Below, one piece after another: positions 15,754-24,361 of a stretch of 56,679 nt of DNA (its first letter is position 1; each line of letters begins with the position of its first letter). The translations under genes were made by a program, and so were the position numbers. The notes below the pieces were generated by a model, which was not told the DNA's origin, ran no database searches, and was given only the letters and a program-made list of their open reading frames with translations. Origin of the DNA: a virus. Location: positions 1-56,679 of IMG/VR virus record IMGVR_UViG_3300047328_000094. One strand, written 5' to 3'.

Positions 15754-18168
15754 ATGAGATTTCTAAAGTGCAATCTTCAATTACTCATTCTGCTTTTGGG
15801 TATCGCGTCGTTCGCTTCGGCCAATAACACCTGCGCTCTCAACGTGGGTACTGCAGCGCACTACACGTTTTCGACAACAGTTGCCAGCGACTGGACATCG
15901 TGTGGTGGAACCACTCCGCAGGCCGGAGACAACATCACCATAACGGGCACGGCTCACACATTTACATTGGATGCCGCGCACACTTTCGGGATTGGCCAGG
16001 CGCCTTATCTGGCATATCCGTCCTCGATCACTGGCTCGGCTACCGGAGGGACATGCGGCTCGGCGCCCTCATTAGGAGGAACCAGCGTTAACGGCAATTT
16101 GTCGGCGGCGGTTGGTTGTCAGGTGGTGAGCGGCAACTGCACACCCTATCTCTATCAGCGCGGTTATTACAGTGCAACGGGGACGACGGCAATTTCGAGC
16201 ACGTGCTCCGGCGGCACGGCTGCCTGGACACTCAACTGGCAATCCGGCGGCGGAACTCCCGCGATCTTGTCCGGCACCGGGACGCAGGTGATTATCGCCG
16301 CGGCGATCACGGCGCGAGGGGATGTGCTGGCAGTAGACAGTTATGGAGACACGTCGACCGGCCTCAGCTTTACGAACGGCGGCAACTTGGTGTTTGATTT
16401 CTCGCTCTCGGCGGCGTCGACAAATCTGTATAGCTTTGGTAACGAGGGCAATGGCGGTTCCTGGAGCCGCGCCTACTCGTCGGACGGCACCTGCACTACG
16501 GCAACTTGCTCCATAAGCACCACGGGCTCAGGCGTATGGCGGCTGTCAGCGGGCGGAGCCAATCACGGTCCGATTCTGAGCTTCAACCATATGGCGCTCA
16601 GTAACGGCGGTGATTCTACCGAGCCATGGTTTTATACCGTGACTAACGAGGGAACTTATGGCGGGTTCACTCTAAAAAATTCAACGGTGAAGAAGAGTTC
16701 CTTGGCGCAGATCGCGAATGTGAGCGGCGGTTCGGGAGAAACGATCGACATCGAAAACAATCAGTTCGCAAACACGGTGTTTTCGAATCTGCCGTTAGCC
16801 GGCGGTTTTGCTCAAACCAATTTCAACATCAGTTTCCCCACATCGGCAGATTCGGCCACGAAGGTAATCATCAATAACTCTTCAGATAAAGCGCTATTCC
16901 AAAGCAGCAGCTTGCTTGGCGTCACCGTGAAAGGCAATGTCATCGGGGGCAATGTCAATGCCGTAACCGATTATTCAACCCCTTGGGTTGCCGACAACAA
17001 TTTCTTTGTCGGCTATAGTCAGTCTTCGTCTAATTCGTTCAACACGCCGGGCGACGTGACTCATAGCGTCTTCTTTAACTTCGACACCACCAGCAACTGG
17101 CATGTGCTTCTCGACTGGCAGGTGGCGCGGAACACGCTGGAGCAGTACAACATCTTCGGTGTCGCGGTCGCGAATTCTGGCGACTCGGGCGAGATTTCGC
17201 AGGTGCCGATCAGCTCAAGCTACACGATGACCTTCGATAACAACATCATTCTGCCGGATCCCGCGGCGCATTCCTGGTCAGAACCGGCGGGAAGCGCCGG
17301 CACGCGCGCGGGCTACCAGATCACGGATCACAACTATTGGTACGCGGATTACGGCGCGAGCAATCCGGCCTTCGGATTCGCACAATTGGATGAAAACGGC
17401 CAGTCGCACACTGGCGTCATCACGTCGATGCGCTGCAACACCCTCTGGAACCCAGTCGACAGTAACTCATTCGTGAAGATTGACGACCAGTTATATACAT
17501 CGACGGTGAGCAATCCGGGAACGGCGACGGGGCTGGATTACAACTGGGGCCGCGGCTCGTCTGCGACACAGCTCAATACCTGCTCGGGTTGCACGGGCCA
17601 AACAAACGGCTACATCTCGGCCTTCAGTGGCGTTGTGCCTGGCGCGCATGACAACAATGCGATTGATCCGGGCGTGGACTATAAGCGCGTGATCGAGGCG
17701 TTTGCGAGCGACTATCTGCACGTCACTCCCTCGCGCGGCGCGTGGACGTCGACGACGTATGCGCAGGGCGACACGGTGAGCTCCGCGGTAAGCGGCTTTT
17801 ACTGGGGCAAAAGCCTGATCTATACGTGTTACGCGCTGGCGGGCTGCAGCTCGGCTCCGCAGCCGGGCACGTCCGGTGCCTGGTACTCGTATTGGGAACC
17901 GTACACCTTGACCTGGCTCAAGAACAATGTGCCCCTCGGCACCACGCTGGTGGACGGCGCGCTGCAGGTCTATGGAATCGGCGAGGACGCGGCCTGCTCG
18001 ACAGCTTCGCCGTGTGATCCGATCACGGCAGTGCGCCACTGGATCTTCGCTGGACACATCCCGTCGACTACGCAGTTCGTCGGTGCCTGTGCAATGGATG
18101 GCGCGAGCATCGGTCCCGTTGACGCCAAACTGAATCGCAAATCAATCCCTGCGGTCGCGGTGAATTAG
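15754..18168 (+). CDS. large exported parallel beta-helix protein
   Basis: 804 aa. Signal peptide (LQLLILLLGIASFASA) with cleavage near residue 23. The mature protein is Ser/Thr/Gly/Asn-rich, with many short repeats of the form GNxF/IxNN/KGNVIGGN typical of a right-handed beta-helix (about 270-520). Cys pairs (CTTATC, CSGC, CSTASPC) suggest disulfides, fitting export. Beta-helix folds in phages usually bind or cleave polysaccharides. No catalytic residues can be assigned from the sequence. It lies 7 bp after exported protein C. Confidence 0.65.
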   Translation: MRFLKCNLQLLILLLGIASFASANNTCALNVGTAAHYTFSTTVASDWTSCGGTTPQAGDNITITGTAHTFTLDAAHTFGIGQAPYLAYPSSITGSATGGTCGSAPSLGGTSVNGNLSAAVGCQVVSGNCTPYLYQRGYYSATGTTAISSTCSGGTAAWTLNWQSGGGTPAILSGTGTQVIIAAAITARGDVLAVDSYGDTSTGLSFTNGGNLVFDFSLSAASTNLYSFGNEGNGGSWSRAYSSDGTCTTATCSISTTGSGVWRLSAGGANHGPILSFNHMALSNGGDSTEPWFYTVTNEGTYGGFTLKNSTVKKSSLAQIANVSGGSGETIDIENNQFANTVFSNLPLAGGFAQTNFNISFPTSADSATKVIINNSSDKALFQSSSLLGVTVKGNVIGGNVNAVTDYSTPWVADNNFFVGYSQSSSNSFNTPGDVTHSVFFNFDTTSNWHVLLDWQVARNTLEQYNIFGVAVANSGDSGEISQVPISSSYTMTFDNNIILPDPAAHSWSEPAGSAGTRAGYQITDHNYWYADYGASNPAFGFAQLDENGQSHTGVITSMRCNTLWNPVDSNSFVKIDDQLYTSTVSNPGTATGLDYNWGRGSSATQLNTCSGCTGQTNGYISAFSGVVPGAHDNNAIDPGVDYKRVIEAFASDYLHVTPSRGAWTSTTYAQGDTVSSAVSGFYWGKSLIYTCYALAGCSSAPQPGTSGAWYSYWEPYTLTWLKNNVPLGTTLVDGALQVYGIGEDAACSTASPCDPITAVRHWIFAGHIPSTTQFVGACAMDGASIGPVDAKLNRKSIPAVAVN

Positions 18169-18480
18169 TGCTAACAAAACAGGGATTCCGTCGTAGCCTC
18201 GGAATTGGAAGCGAATCGCGAGGCAATGCTTCTATCCCAGCGCGGACACCCTGCGCCCGGCGCGCAATTGTTGGCTGCGCCAGACGGGTGGTCCGAACGA
18301 TAGCTCGAGCTTCATTTCGCGCCGGCGTATCGACAGCGCTAAGCGTGGCTCCGGAGAATACCTCACGATTCGCCGGAGCGCGGGCGGAGGTGCGCCATAA
18401 GTCTCCGGCGACCTCCTCTGCCCGTATCCAACCTGTTCACGTCTCATCCGGCCCTTGGCCATTCCCGAAAGGAAAAACAT
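18169..18480. other. 312-bp gap before scaffold gene, no gene supported
   Basis: Open frames cross this stretch but they are Arg/Ser/Pro-rich, lack a ribosome site and look like GC-rich shadow. One frame (about 18205-18388) reads like a plausible peptide (CFYPSADTLRPARNCWLRQ) but has no start codon and a stop just upstream. It could be a gene remnant or an untranslated leader. The last 15 bp hold the ribosome site gaaagga of the scaffold gene. Confidence 0.5.
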
Positions 18481-19263
18481 ATGCAGTTCGGTAAGTATTT
18501 GCTCAACGGCTCTCTCTTTACCGAGGCCGATGGCTCTGCCAATGGCGGCGGAGACAACAAAGGCGGCACGCCTCCTGCCATCGACCCGAAGGTGCTGGCA
18601 GAAGCATTGAAGAGCGTGATCGGTCCGCAGCTTGCGGACATGGGCAAGCGCCTTGAAGTGTTCGAGAACCGCTTCAAGTCGCAGGATCAGAAGGACGCGG
18701 AAGCGAAAGCCCGGGAAGAGGAAGAGCGTCAGGCGCGCGAGGACGCCGAAGCTGCCAAGAATAAGAGTGGTGCTGACGGCGGCGACGGCAAGGGCGCCAT
18801 GGATGCCCAGGCACGGCAACTTCAGCGCCAGCTTGAACGGGTACAGAAGCAGTTAGACGACGAAAAGAAGCTGCGTGAGCAAACAGAAACGCAGGCCAAA
18901 CAGCAGGCGCGCGCAAGCAAGATTCGTTCCGCGCTGGATCAGTTTGAGTACGCAAAACCAGGGATTGGGAAAGAGCTTGCTTACAAACACGTCGATCCGC
19001 TGCTGAAAACTGACGAGAACGGCGAACTACAGACTCCGGACGGAACTCCGCTCAACGTCTGGCTCAAGGATCTCTTTGAAGGAGATCTCGATACTCTGGC
19101 TGCGCCGCGCAGCGGTGTTGGCGGCAGCGGTGCTTCTGGCACACGAGGCAGTACGGGCACCGTTCGCTTTGACATCAACGACATTAAGCCGGGCGCCAAG
19201 AATCTCGAAGCCATCCGGGCGCATATCTCGCAATTGGCGCGAGAACAAATGGGCCAGCGCTAA
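18481..19263 (+). CDS. capsid scaffolding protein
   Basis: 260 aa with a good ribosome site. A Gly/Asp-rich N-terminus precedes a long charged helix (residues ~60-150: DQKDAEAKAREEEERQAREDAEA, QRQLERVQKQLDDEKKLREQ), then a Gly/Ser linker and a short basic C-terminal helix (AIRAHISQLAREQ). The acidic coiled-coil body with a helical C-terminus is the usual scaffold design, the C-terminus contacting coat. It precedes the coat gene by 88 bp. No protease is fused to it. Confidence 0.8.
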   Translation: MQFGKYLLNGSLFTEADGSANGGGDNKGGTPPAIDPKVLAEALKSVIGPQLADMGKRLEVFENRFKSQDQKDAEAKAREEEERQAREDAEAAKNKSGADGGDGKGAMDAQARQLQRQLERVQKQLDDEKKLREQTETQAKQQARASKIRSALDQFEYAKPGIGKELAYKHVDPLLKTDENGELQTPDGTPLNVWLKDLFEGDLDTLAAPRSGVGGSGASGTRGSTGTVRFDINDIKPGAKNLEAIRAHISQLAREQMGQR

Positions 19264-19351
19264 GCCGCAGCTCAAACTTTTCACATTAAACAGTTTCTCT
19301 CTGGATAGTTCAGAATCTGCGAACAATAGAGAGAAAGAGGAGAACACTTCT

Positions 19352-20263
19352 TTGGCAGATATTACTTCAGCGAATCTCGCAAATGCGATCGTAAAACTCG
19401 TGGCGGCCGAAGCGCTGCCGGCTCTCATGAGCAACATGGTTATGGGCAACCTGGTTAATCGGGATTATGAACCGGTTCTCGCCAACACCGGCGACACGAT
19501 CAACGTCCCGATTCCCCCCGTTCTGGTCGCGAACAACATTGCCCAAGGTGGCACCGTCACCCCGCAGAACCCGAATCTGGGCAACGGCCAGATTGTCCTC
19601 AACACTCACAATGAGGCGACGTTCCAGATTCCGGACGTTACCAAGGCCCTGGCGTTTCCCGGACTGCTGCAGGCTTATATGCAGCCGGCCGTCATCGCGA
19701 TCGCGACCAGCGTCGAGCAATCCCTGCTTAGCAACTACGCTCTGTTCACCGCCAATACACCGCTCGGTACCGGCGGCACTCCGATCACGGAAGCGGTCCT
19801 CGATACGGCTGAGACGAATCTGTTCAACTCGTTCGTTCCGCCGGGCGCTCCCAAATACCTGGTTTGCGATTCCGGCACCTATTCGGCTCTTCGCCAGATT
19901 CCGCGGTTCACGGAATGGCTCAACACTGGTCAGCAGGGTATTGACGCCATCATCCAGGGCCAGATCGGGAAACTGAAGGACTTCTTCATTTTCCGCTCGC
20001 AGAACGTTCCACAGACCGGAACGAGCCCTGTTACCAATCATTCGTTTGCCTTCGCTAAGGATGCACTGGGTTTGGTCGTCCGCCGTCTTCCGATGCCTCT
20101 TCCTGGCACCGGCGCCATTGCCGAATATGCGGAAATTGGCAGCTTCGGAGTCCGTGTCGTGATGTCGTATCAGCCAAACACCTTGGCCCAGCAGTTCACC
20201 GTCGACATCCTCTACGGCGTCGGACAGCTCAGGAACTCATTCGGTCAGGTGATTCAGAGCTAG
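19352..20263 (+). CDS. major capsid protein (P22 coat-like)
   Basis: 303 aa from TTG preceded by aaagaggag; upstream in-frame starts lie inside the scaffold gene and are unlikely. The N-terminus ADITSANLANAIVKLVAAEALPAL and the LVNRDYEPVLANTGDTINVPIPP, GQIVLNTHNEATFQIPDV and QPAVIAIATSVEQSLLSNY blocks fit the P22 gp5-type coat family (HK97 fold). It assembles the icosahedral shell with the scaffold. It is followed by a strong hairpin. Confidence 0.88.
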   Translation: MADITSANLANAIVKLVAAEALPALMSNMVMGNLVNRDYEPVLANTGDTINVPIPPVLVANNIAQGGTVTPQNPNLGNGQIVLNTHNEATFQIPDVTKALAFPGLLQAYMQPAVIAIATSVEQSLLSNYALFTANTPLGTGGTPITEAVLDTAETNLFNSFVPPGAPKYLVCDSGTYSALRQIPRFTEWLNTGQQGIDAIIQGQIGKLKDFFIFRSQNVPQTGTSPVTNHSFAFAKDALGLVVRRLPMPLPGTGAIAEYAEIGSFGVRVVMSYQPNTLAQQFTVDILYGVGQLRNSFGQVIQS

Positions 20264-20297
20264 TCTCCACCGCAGTAGAACACCGCTTTTTGTTATG

Positions 20298-20370
20298 AGA
20301 GCGGCCCGAGAAACAAGCATCGCCCTGAAACCGGCTTTGCCCATGTTTCAAGGCCGCTCTTCCATTTTTG
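20298..20370 (+). terminator. hairpin / terminator-like element after coat gene
   Basis: The perfect 9-bp arms AGAGCGGCC (20298-20306) and GGCCGCTCT (20352-20360) enclose a second stem, CCTGAAAC with GTTTCA(A)GG. The outer stem is followed by TCCATTTTTG. This is either a partial rho-independent terminator, lowering expression beyond the coat gene, or an mRNA-stabilising hairpin. Confidence 0.6.
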
Positions 20371-20395
20371 TGGCAAGCAGCAAGGAGAAATAGCA

Positions 20396-20785
20396 GTGGT
20401 TGATCTTCAGCGCTATTACAAACGCGTTCACGAAATCGAGGCCGAGATCCTGGCGACAGGAACGAAATGGCCTCTTGTCATGTCCGTAGAGGACGAAAGC
20501 AGGGGCTGGAAAGGAGGTACCGTCAGCGAGGTATCGACTTATGTCGCCGGTCAAATGATAGTGGCGGGTTCTCATCGTCTCGCAACACTAGAAGAGATTG
20601 ATGCCTATAAGGCAGAATTGGAACGCCGTCGCGAGGCTTCGCGGCAGGCGGACATTCGCAGCGGTGCCAAGCTGATCGTCGAGCAGTTGAGCCGGACCGG
20701 TATCAGCCAGCACATGCCTGTACCCGCGCCAGCACCCGAGCCCTCAAAGAAGCCGACCGGCAGAAACGAAGACAAGAAGGACTAG
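20396..20785 (+). CDS. hypothetical head-region protein (129 aa)
   Basis: GTG start with an excellent aaggag ribosome site. The N-terminal half is a compact mixed fold (WPLVMSVEDESRGWKGG, VSTYVAGQMIV). The C-terminal half is a charged helix (DAYKAELERRREASRQADIRSG) and a Pro/Lys-rich tail. It is the first gene after the coat hairpin. It could be a head-tail joining or accessory head protein; no family is recognised. Confidence 0.55.
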   Translation: MVDLQRYYKRVHEIEAEILATGTKWPLVMSVEDESRGWKGGTVSEVSTYVAGQMIVAGSHRLATLEEIDAYKAELERRREASRQADIRSGAKLIVEQLSRTGISQHMPVPAPAPEPSKKPTGRNEDKKD

Positions 20786-20788
20786 CTC

Positions 20789-21739
20789 TTGAGTCTTTGG
20801 ACGGACGGCGAAACCATTACCTCAGTAGACCTCGCCGCGCTCGACTCTTCGATACCGAAGGTCGCGAGCGCTGAGAATATTGTGCTCGAAGGTCCGGGGT
20901 CCGTCATCCGTCAGGCGTGGACCGAAACCGGCGGATATCTGCGCGAGCTGATGCTCAGCTTTGATGGTTCGTTCGGCAATTATCAGCAGGGCCAGATCGC
21001 CGCATTGTTCTCGGGGCAGCGGGTGCGCTTCCTTCTCAATCAGGTAATCGTCGGTGGCTGGGACGGGCTGATGACGCCGCTTGAAACTTATACTGCCCGG
21101 CATGCGGCCGTCCTATTCTGGACTCAGGCTGAGCGGCGCTCCGATAAAGACCGCTATACGGCGAAAAGAGTACAGGCCGAAGCCGACAGACGGGAGGCAA
21201 AGCGGACCTTCTGGGCGACCGGTATTCCAGTCGTCTATCTCCCCATCAGCGCACCGGGCGCGCAATTCGACCCGCTGTCCGGCGTCTGGAATCCCGCCAG
21301 CGTGCTCAGCGTGGGGACGACCGGAGGCGCATTCTCTGCGGACGTTCTGTTGAATGTCGCCATTACGTGGATCGATGGAACGGTCTACAAGGGACCATTG
21401 AATATCCTGCAGGGCGAAAGCGGGCCGTCTCGCATTGTCTCTCAGAATTTCGCGGCCGGGAGTTCAGCGCTAGTCTCGATCGCCAACCTGAAACCGCCTG
21501 GCACCATTCCCTATCAGGGTGGAGTTGCAGGCGGCAGCTACTTCTCGCGCAACGCCAGTGGCTGGAATGTCTATGCGGGTTTGCAGGGACAGCCCTTGAC
21601 CCTGCAGAACGTGTCTGCCCCGCTGCCGCTGACAACCACACATTACGAAATCACGACCCTAGGGGTGGGACCCGCTCTGCTTCCCGGCCAGGCGCCTGAG
21701 TCTTACCAGCGGCCAAGCCGCACATTTTCGCTTGGATGA
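20789..21739 (+). CDS. hypothetical structural protein (316 aa)
   Basis: TTG is the first start after the previous stop, with aagga upstream. The protein is mixed: an N-terminal helical part, a middle basic helix (RYTAKRVQAEADRREAKRTF), and a C-terminal half that is Gly/Ser/Thr-rich beta, likely surface-exposed. The position between coat and minor head genes suggests a neck or head-completion protein. No family recognised. Confidence 0.5.
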   Translation: MSLWTDGETITSVDLAALDSSIPKVASAENIVLEGPGSVIRQAWTETGGYLRELMLSFDGSFGNYQQGQIAALFSGQRVRFLLNQVIVGGWDGLMTPLETYTARHAAVLFWTQAERRSDKDRYTAKRVQAEADRREAKRTFWATGIPVVYLPISAPGAQFDPLSGVWNPASVLSVGTTGGAFSADVLLNVAITWIDGTVYKGPLNILQGESGPSRIVSQNFAAGSSALVSIANLKPPGTIPYQGGVAGGSYFSRNASGWNVYAGLQGQPLTLQNVSAPLPLTTTHYEITTLGVGPALLPGQAPESYQRPSRTFSLG

Positions 21740-21749
21740 AGGAGAAGCC

Positions 21750-22316
21750 ATGTTCCTGACAGTCGGAAATCAACATTTCAATTCAGACGACATCGCGGTT
21801 TACACCCCGGACGGCTACATTTATTTCGCCGGAAGACCATCCTGTGTGCAAATCGACAACAGCTTCCGAGACCAGTTTGGCGAGAAGCTGCTGCAGGTCG
21901 GAGGTTTTATCGAACTGGAAGGCGGAAGACTTCTCGGACTGGACAGCATCGCAATTATTTCGAATGGAGAGGCGCGGCTCCGCGGCTCGGGACTGCTGCA
22001 AGCGGTCGTGCTGTCGGCAAAAGATCTACGCGCTGTCATTATGGCCACCAATACCGACCTCGAACCGGTGGGCACCGCGCTAGTCAGGCTCTCCTGCATT
22101 TCGTTCGTTACCTCAGACGGGTATGTGCGGCTGAAAGACGAAGGCATGTCGGTCAAAGTGACTCCAGAAGAGGCTGTGGCATTGACTAGGAAGCTATCGG
22201 GATCAGAAGATCCGCAAACTAAGTCGGCGGACACCGCCGGTCCCGTGGCTCTCGGGAGCGCGCTCAAGGAGATCCCAAAGCAATTGGGGGAGCCCGAGCC
22301 GCCCAAAGCGGCATAA
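21750..22316 (+). CDS. hypothetical beta-rich structural protein (188 aa)
   Basis: ATG 21750 follows aaggagaagcc; in-frame starts upstream are rejected because the ribosome site points here. Residues 1-135 alternate short strands (FLTVGNQHFNSDDIAVYTPDGYIYFAG, VGGFIELEGGRLLGLDSIAIIS), like two copies of a beta-sandwich, and the tail is Pro/Ala/Lys-rich. It probably belongs to the head or neck. It is immediately followed by the Acb2-like gene. Confidence 0.5.
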   Translation: MFLTVGNQHFNSDDIAVYTPDGYIYFAGRPSCVQIDNSFRDQFGEKLLQVGGFIELEGGRLLGLDSIAIISNGEARLRGSGLLQAVVLSAKDLRAVIMATNTDLEPVGTALVRLSCISFVTSDGYVRLKDEGMSVKVTPEEAVALTRKLSGSEDPQTKSADTAGPVALGSALKEIPKQLGEPEPPKAA

Positions 22317-22329
22317 GTATGGCTTAATT

Positions 22330-22554
22330 ATGGACACTCAGCATACGAACATCACCGGCTACCGAAAGCTCACCTCCGAAGAAGTGGACCTGGTCAACAC
22401 AATCAAGGGTAACGCCAACGTCATCGGAATGCTTTGCGATGAACTGGCCAAGTGTGAAACCGTCGACAAACGGTGGCTCGCGATCGCGCGAACGGATTTG
22501 CAGAAGGGGTTCATGTGTCTGACGAGAGCGATTACAAAGCCGGAGAGCTTCTGA
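22330..22554 (+). CDS. Acb2/Tad1-like cyclic-nucleotide sponge (anti-CBASS)
   Basis: 74 aa. It matches the Acb2/Tad1 hairpin domain as I know it: GYRKLTSEEVDLVNTIK (11-27), a middle helix, then DKRWLAIARTDLQKGFMCLTRA (46-67), ending in ITKPESF. Family proteins form hexamers that bind cyclic di- and trinucleotides and so block CBASS (and some Thoeris) immunity. Here it lies between two virion genes, two bases before a minor head gene, so it would be made late and possibly carried in low amount by the structural operon. The identification is from recalled sequence pattern, not a search. An alternative is an unrelated helical hairpin. Confidence 0.75.
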   Translation: MDTQHTNITGYRKLTSEEVDLVNTIKGNANVIGMLCDELAKCETVDKRWLAIARTDLQKGFMCLTRAITKPESF

Positions 22555-22555
22555 T

Positions 22556-23401
22556 ATGAGCCTGGAGAACATCACAATCGAGCACAACGAGTGGATCGAC
22601 AACCTGGTCGCTAAATTCGAGCAGCAGCTTTCCGATATCGTGGCGAAGGCGACGGCGCGCCTGCAGGAGCGCCTCCACGGGCAGTTGAAGCTCGGAAAAA
22701 ACGGCACCGTTCTGCGGACGCCTGCCAACATGCGCGTCATCAAAAAGCTCGATCAGTGGTACATGGAAGCCCTCGACGCGGAAGGATACCTGCAACTCCT
22801 GGCGAGCTTTATTCAGCAGTTCCCTGGTCAGATGAAGTTTTTCACGGAAGTGCTCGATGACCTTGGCAGCAGCCTGAAGCAGCCAATTCCTAAGATCAAC
22901 TTCACTCTGGTCGACCTGCGCTCATTCTCCGATTACGCAGCCGGGGCCAGCCATTCCCTTGAAACACTGATGTCCAATGCTGCGGCAGTCGTGAAGAACC
23001 GCGTGCTGCTTAGCTTCGCCGGCATGAAGTATACAGATCTGGTGACCGCGATTGCCTCCGGCCTGACCAAAAGCGTCAGCCAGGCGGCCTCTCTCGCTGA
23101 TACGGCGACCGCGACGTACTATCGCATCCTTTCGAACGAAGGCTTTCAGAAGCTCGAAAAGCTTTATCCCGGGGCGCTCCGCTACCGCTATTACGGACCG
23201 CCCGCCACCGATCCGCTGATTCGTCCCTTCTGTAAGAAACTCGAACAGCAGGCGGCGACCGGAAAGACCTGGACGCGGCCCGAGATCGACGCCATGGATA
23301 ACAAGTCCACGCTTGGAGATGTTTTCACTAGCGGGGGCGGCTGGCGCTGCCGCCATCAATGGATCGTCGTTTTACAGGACGCAGGAAAGGCGGCTGCATG
23401 A
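22556..23401 (+). CDS. minor head / head morphogenesis protein (gpF/SPP1 gp7-like)
   Basis: 281 aa. It has long helical N-terminal segments and ends in the conserved block YYGPPATDPLIRPFCKK...WTRPEIDAMDN...SGGGWRCRHQWIVV. That C-terminal pattern (R-PFC ... I-xMD ... GG-W-CRH) is the signature of the Mu gpF/SPP1 gp7 minor head family, which joins the portal inside the capsid. It overlaps the next gene by the ATGA arrangement. Confidence 0.75.
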   Translation: MSLENITIEHNEWIDNLVAKFEQQLSDIVAKATARLQERLHGQLKLGKNGTVLRTPANMRVIKKLDQWYMEALDAEGYLQLLASFIQQFPGQMKFFTEVLDDLGSSLKQPIPKINFTLVDLRSFSDYAAGASHSLETLMSNAAAVVKNRVLLSFAGMKYTDLVTAIASGLTKSVSQAASLADTATATYYRILSNEGFQKLEKLYPGALRYRYYGPPATDPLIRPFCKKLEQQAATGKTWTRPEIDAMDNKSTLGDVFTSGGGWRCRHQWIVVLQDAGKAAA

Positions 23402-23619
23402 AGAAGCTGTTTCGATTCCTGGACCGCCTGCTGCACGGCACGCCCTCGATTGCGCACTGCGCCGACTATCACCGCGAGTATTGGGTGTGGGAAGACTACC
23501 GGAACAACGTAAACCATCACGGCAGAGTCTACGGTTTCCGCGTCTGCCTGAAATGCCATCGCCGCTGGTTCTCGAATCACCCGCTTCCTGTTAATTGTCC
23601 CGAACGGAGGGCGGCCTGA
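23398..23619 (+). CDS. small Cys protein (73 aa)
   Basis: ATG overlaps the minor-head stop (ATGA). The product has YxxHCADYH at ~18-26 and FRVCLKCHRRW at ~52-62, with a further Cys near the end, so it could bind zinc. It overlaps the 41-aa gene below by TGATG. The two small proteins share the same C-x2-C and Trp pattern (CLKCHRRW here, CRKCRLMW there), which suggests a duplicated motif. No family recognised. Confidence 0.6.
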   Translation: MKKLFRFLDRLLHGTPSIAHCADYHREYWVWEDYRNNVNHHGRVYGFRVCLKCHRRWFSNHPLPVNCPERRAA

Positions 23620-23744
23620 TGCGCGCGTGGCTATCCGAGTTGCGATGTCTGTTCTTTCACCGACGTCATTGGCGGCAGATCAGCAGCGAGTTAGAGTATC
23701 GGTGCGTCAAAGAGTGCCGGAAATGCAGGCTCATGTGGGGATGA
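23619..23744 (+). CDS. very small Cys-rich protein (41 aa)
   Basis: A 41-codon frame coupled on both sides: TGATG with the preceding stop and ATGA with the next start at 23741. The product is basic and has cysteines at 10, 29, 33 and 36 (RCLFF, CVKECRKC), a CxxC-type metal site. The tight overlaps at both ends are the main support, since the length is too short for composition to decide. Confidence 0.5.
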   Translation: MRAWLSELRCLFFHRRHWRQISSELEYRCVKECRKCRLMWG

Positions 23745-24361
23745 CCTTAGCTACGTTACAGAACCCGGCGCAATTCCTCCAGAAGTGGCGCGCCCGCTCG
23801 TCGCCACGCACTTCGGATGTAGAACTCGCCGTCGAAGAGCAGAAGACGCGCATCCTGGAACGCACGGCGCGCGGCGTGGATTTTGAAGAGCGCGCTTTCG
23901 CTCCCTACTCAGAAAAAGGACCCTATTATTACTACCCGAATGGCCGTATTTCCAAAGTGCAGGGAAGTCAGCAGTCTCGCGCCGCAACACTTAAACAGAA
24001 TGCCGCTGCCGCTAAACGCTTTCACGGAAAGATCAATCAGGGGCGCGGCACGAAACTGGGGCAGCTAACTCCCGGCGGCGGCATCAAGTTCGCCAGCTAC
24101 GCCGAATTCAAGCGGGCACTCGGACGCGCCAACGTTGATCTGTTGGGCCCGCGCGCGCCGCATATGCTGCAGGCTGTGATCAAAGCGGTGCGAGGGTCCA
24201 TGGAAGTAGTGCTCGGTGTCTATGGCGACAAAGGGGCGATTGCCGCGGGCCACAACAAAGGGACGAAAGCTCTCCCGCAGCGAAAGTGGTTTGGGATTTC
24301 GGATGCAGACCGTGCGGCCATCAAAGCGCGCTTACTGCAAGCCGTCCGGGGGCGAAACTGA
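23741..24361 (+). CDS. virion morphogenesis (Mu gpG-like) tail completion protein
   Basis: 206 aa from ATG 23741, overlapping the 41-aa gene. The C-terminal KALPQRKWFGISDADRAAIKARL matches the Mu gpG/phage virion-morphogenesis family (WFGIS then helix). These proteins finish the tail or head-tail joint. An upstream in-frame start at 23627 would destroy the two coupled overlaps and is rejected. It is directly followed by another neck/tail gene with a one-base overlap. Confidence 0.7.
   Translation: MTLATLQNPAQFLQKWRARSSPRTSDVELAVEEQKTRILERTARGVDFEERAFAPYSEKGPYYYYPNGRISKVQGSQQSRAATLKQNAAAAKRFHGKINQGRGTKLGQLTPGGGIKFASYAEFKRALGRANVDLLGPRAPHMLQAVIKAVRGSMEVVLGVYGDKGAIAAGHNKGTKALPQRKWFGISDADRAAIKARLLQAVRGRN

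Noticed and set aside
17491-18057. Minus-strand Arg-rich frame inside the beta-helix gene
   Set aside because: Shadow of a Ser/Thr/Gly-rich gene with signal peptide.
18168-18494. 108-aa frame between beta-helix and scaffold genes
   Set aside because: Arg/Ser-rich, no ribosome site, overlaps the scaffold start; treated as non-coding.
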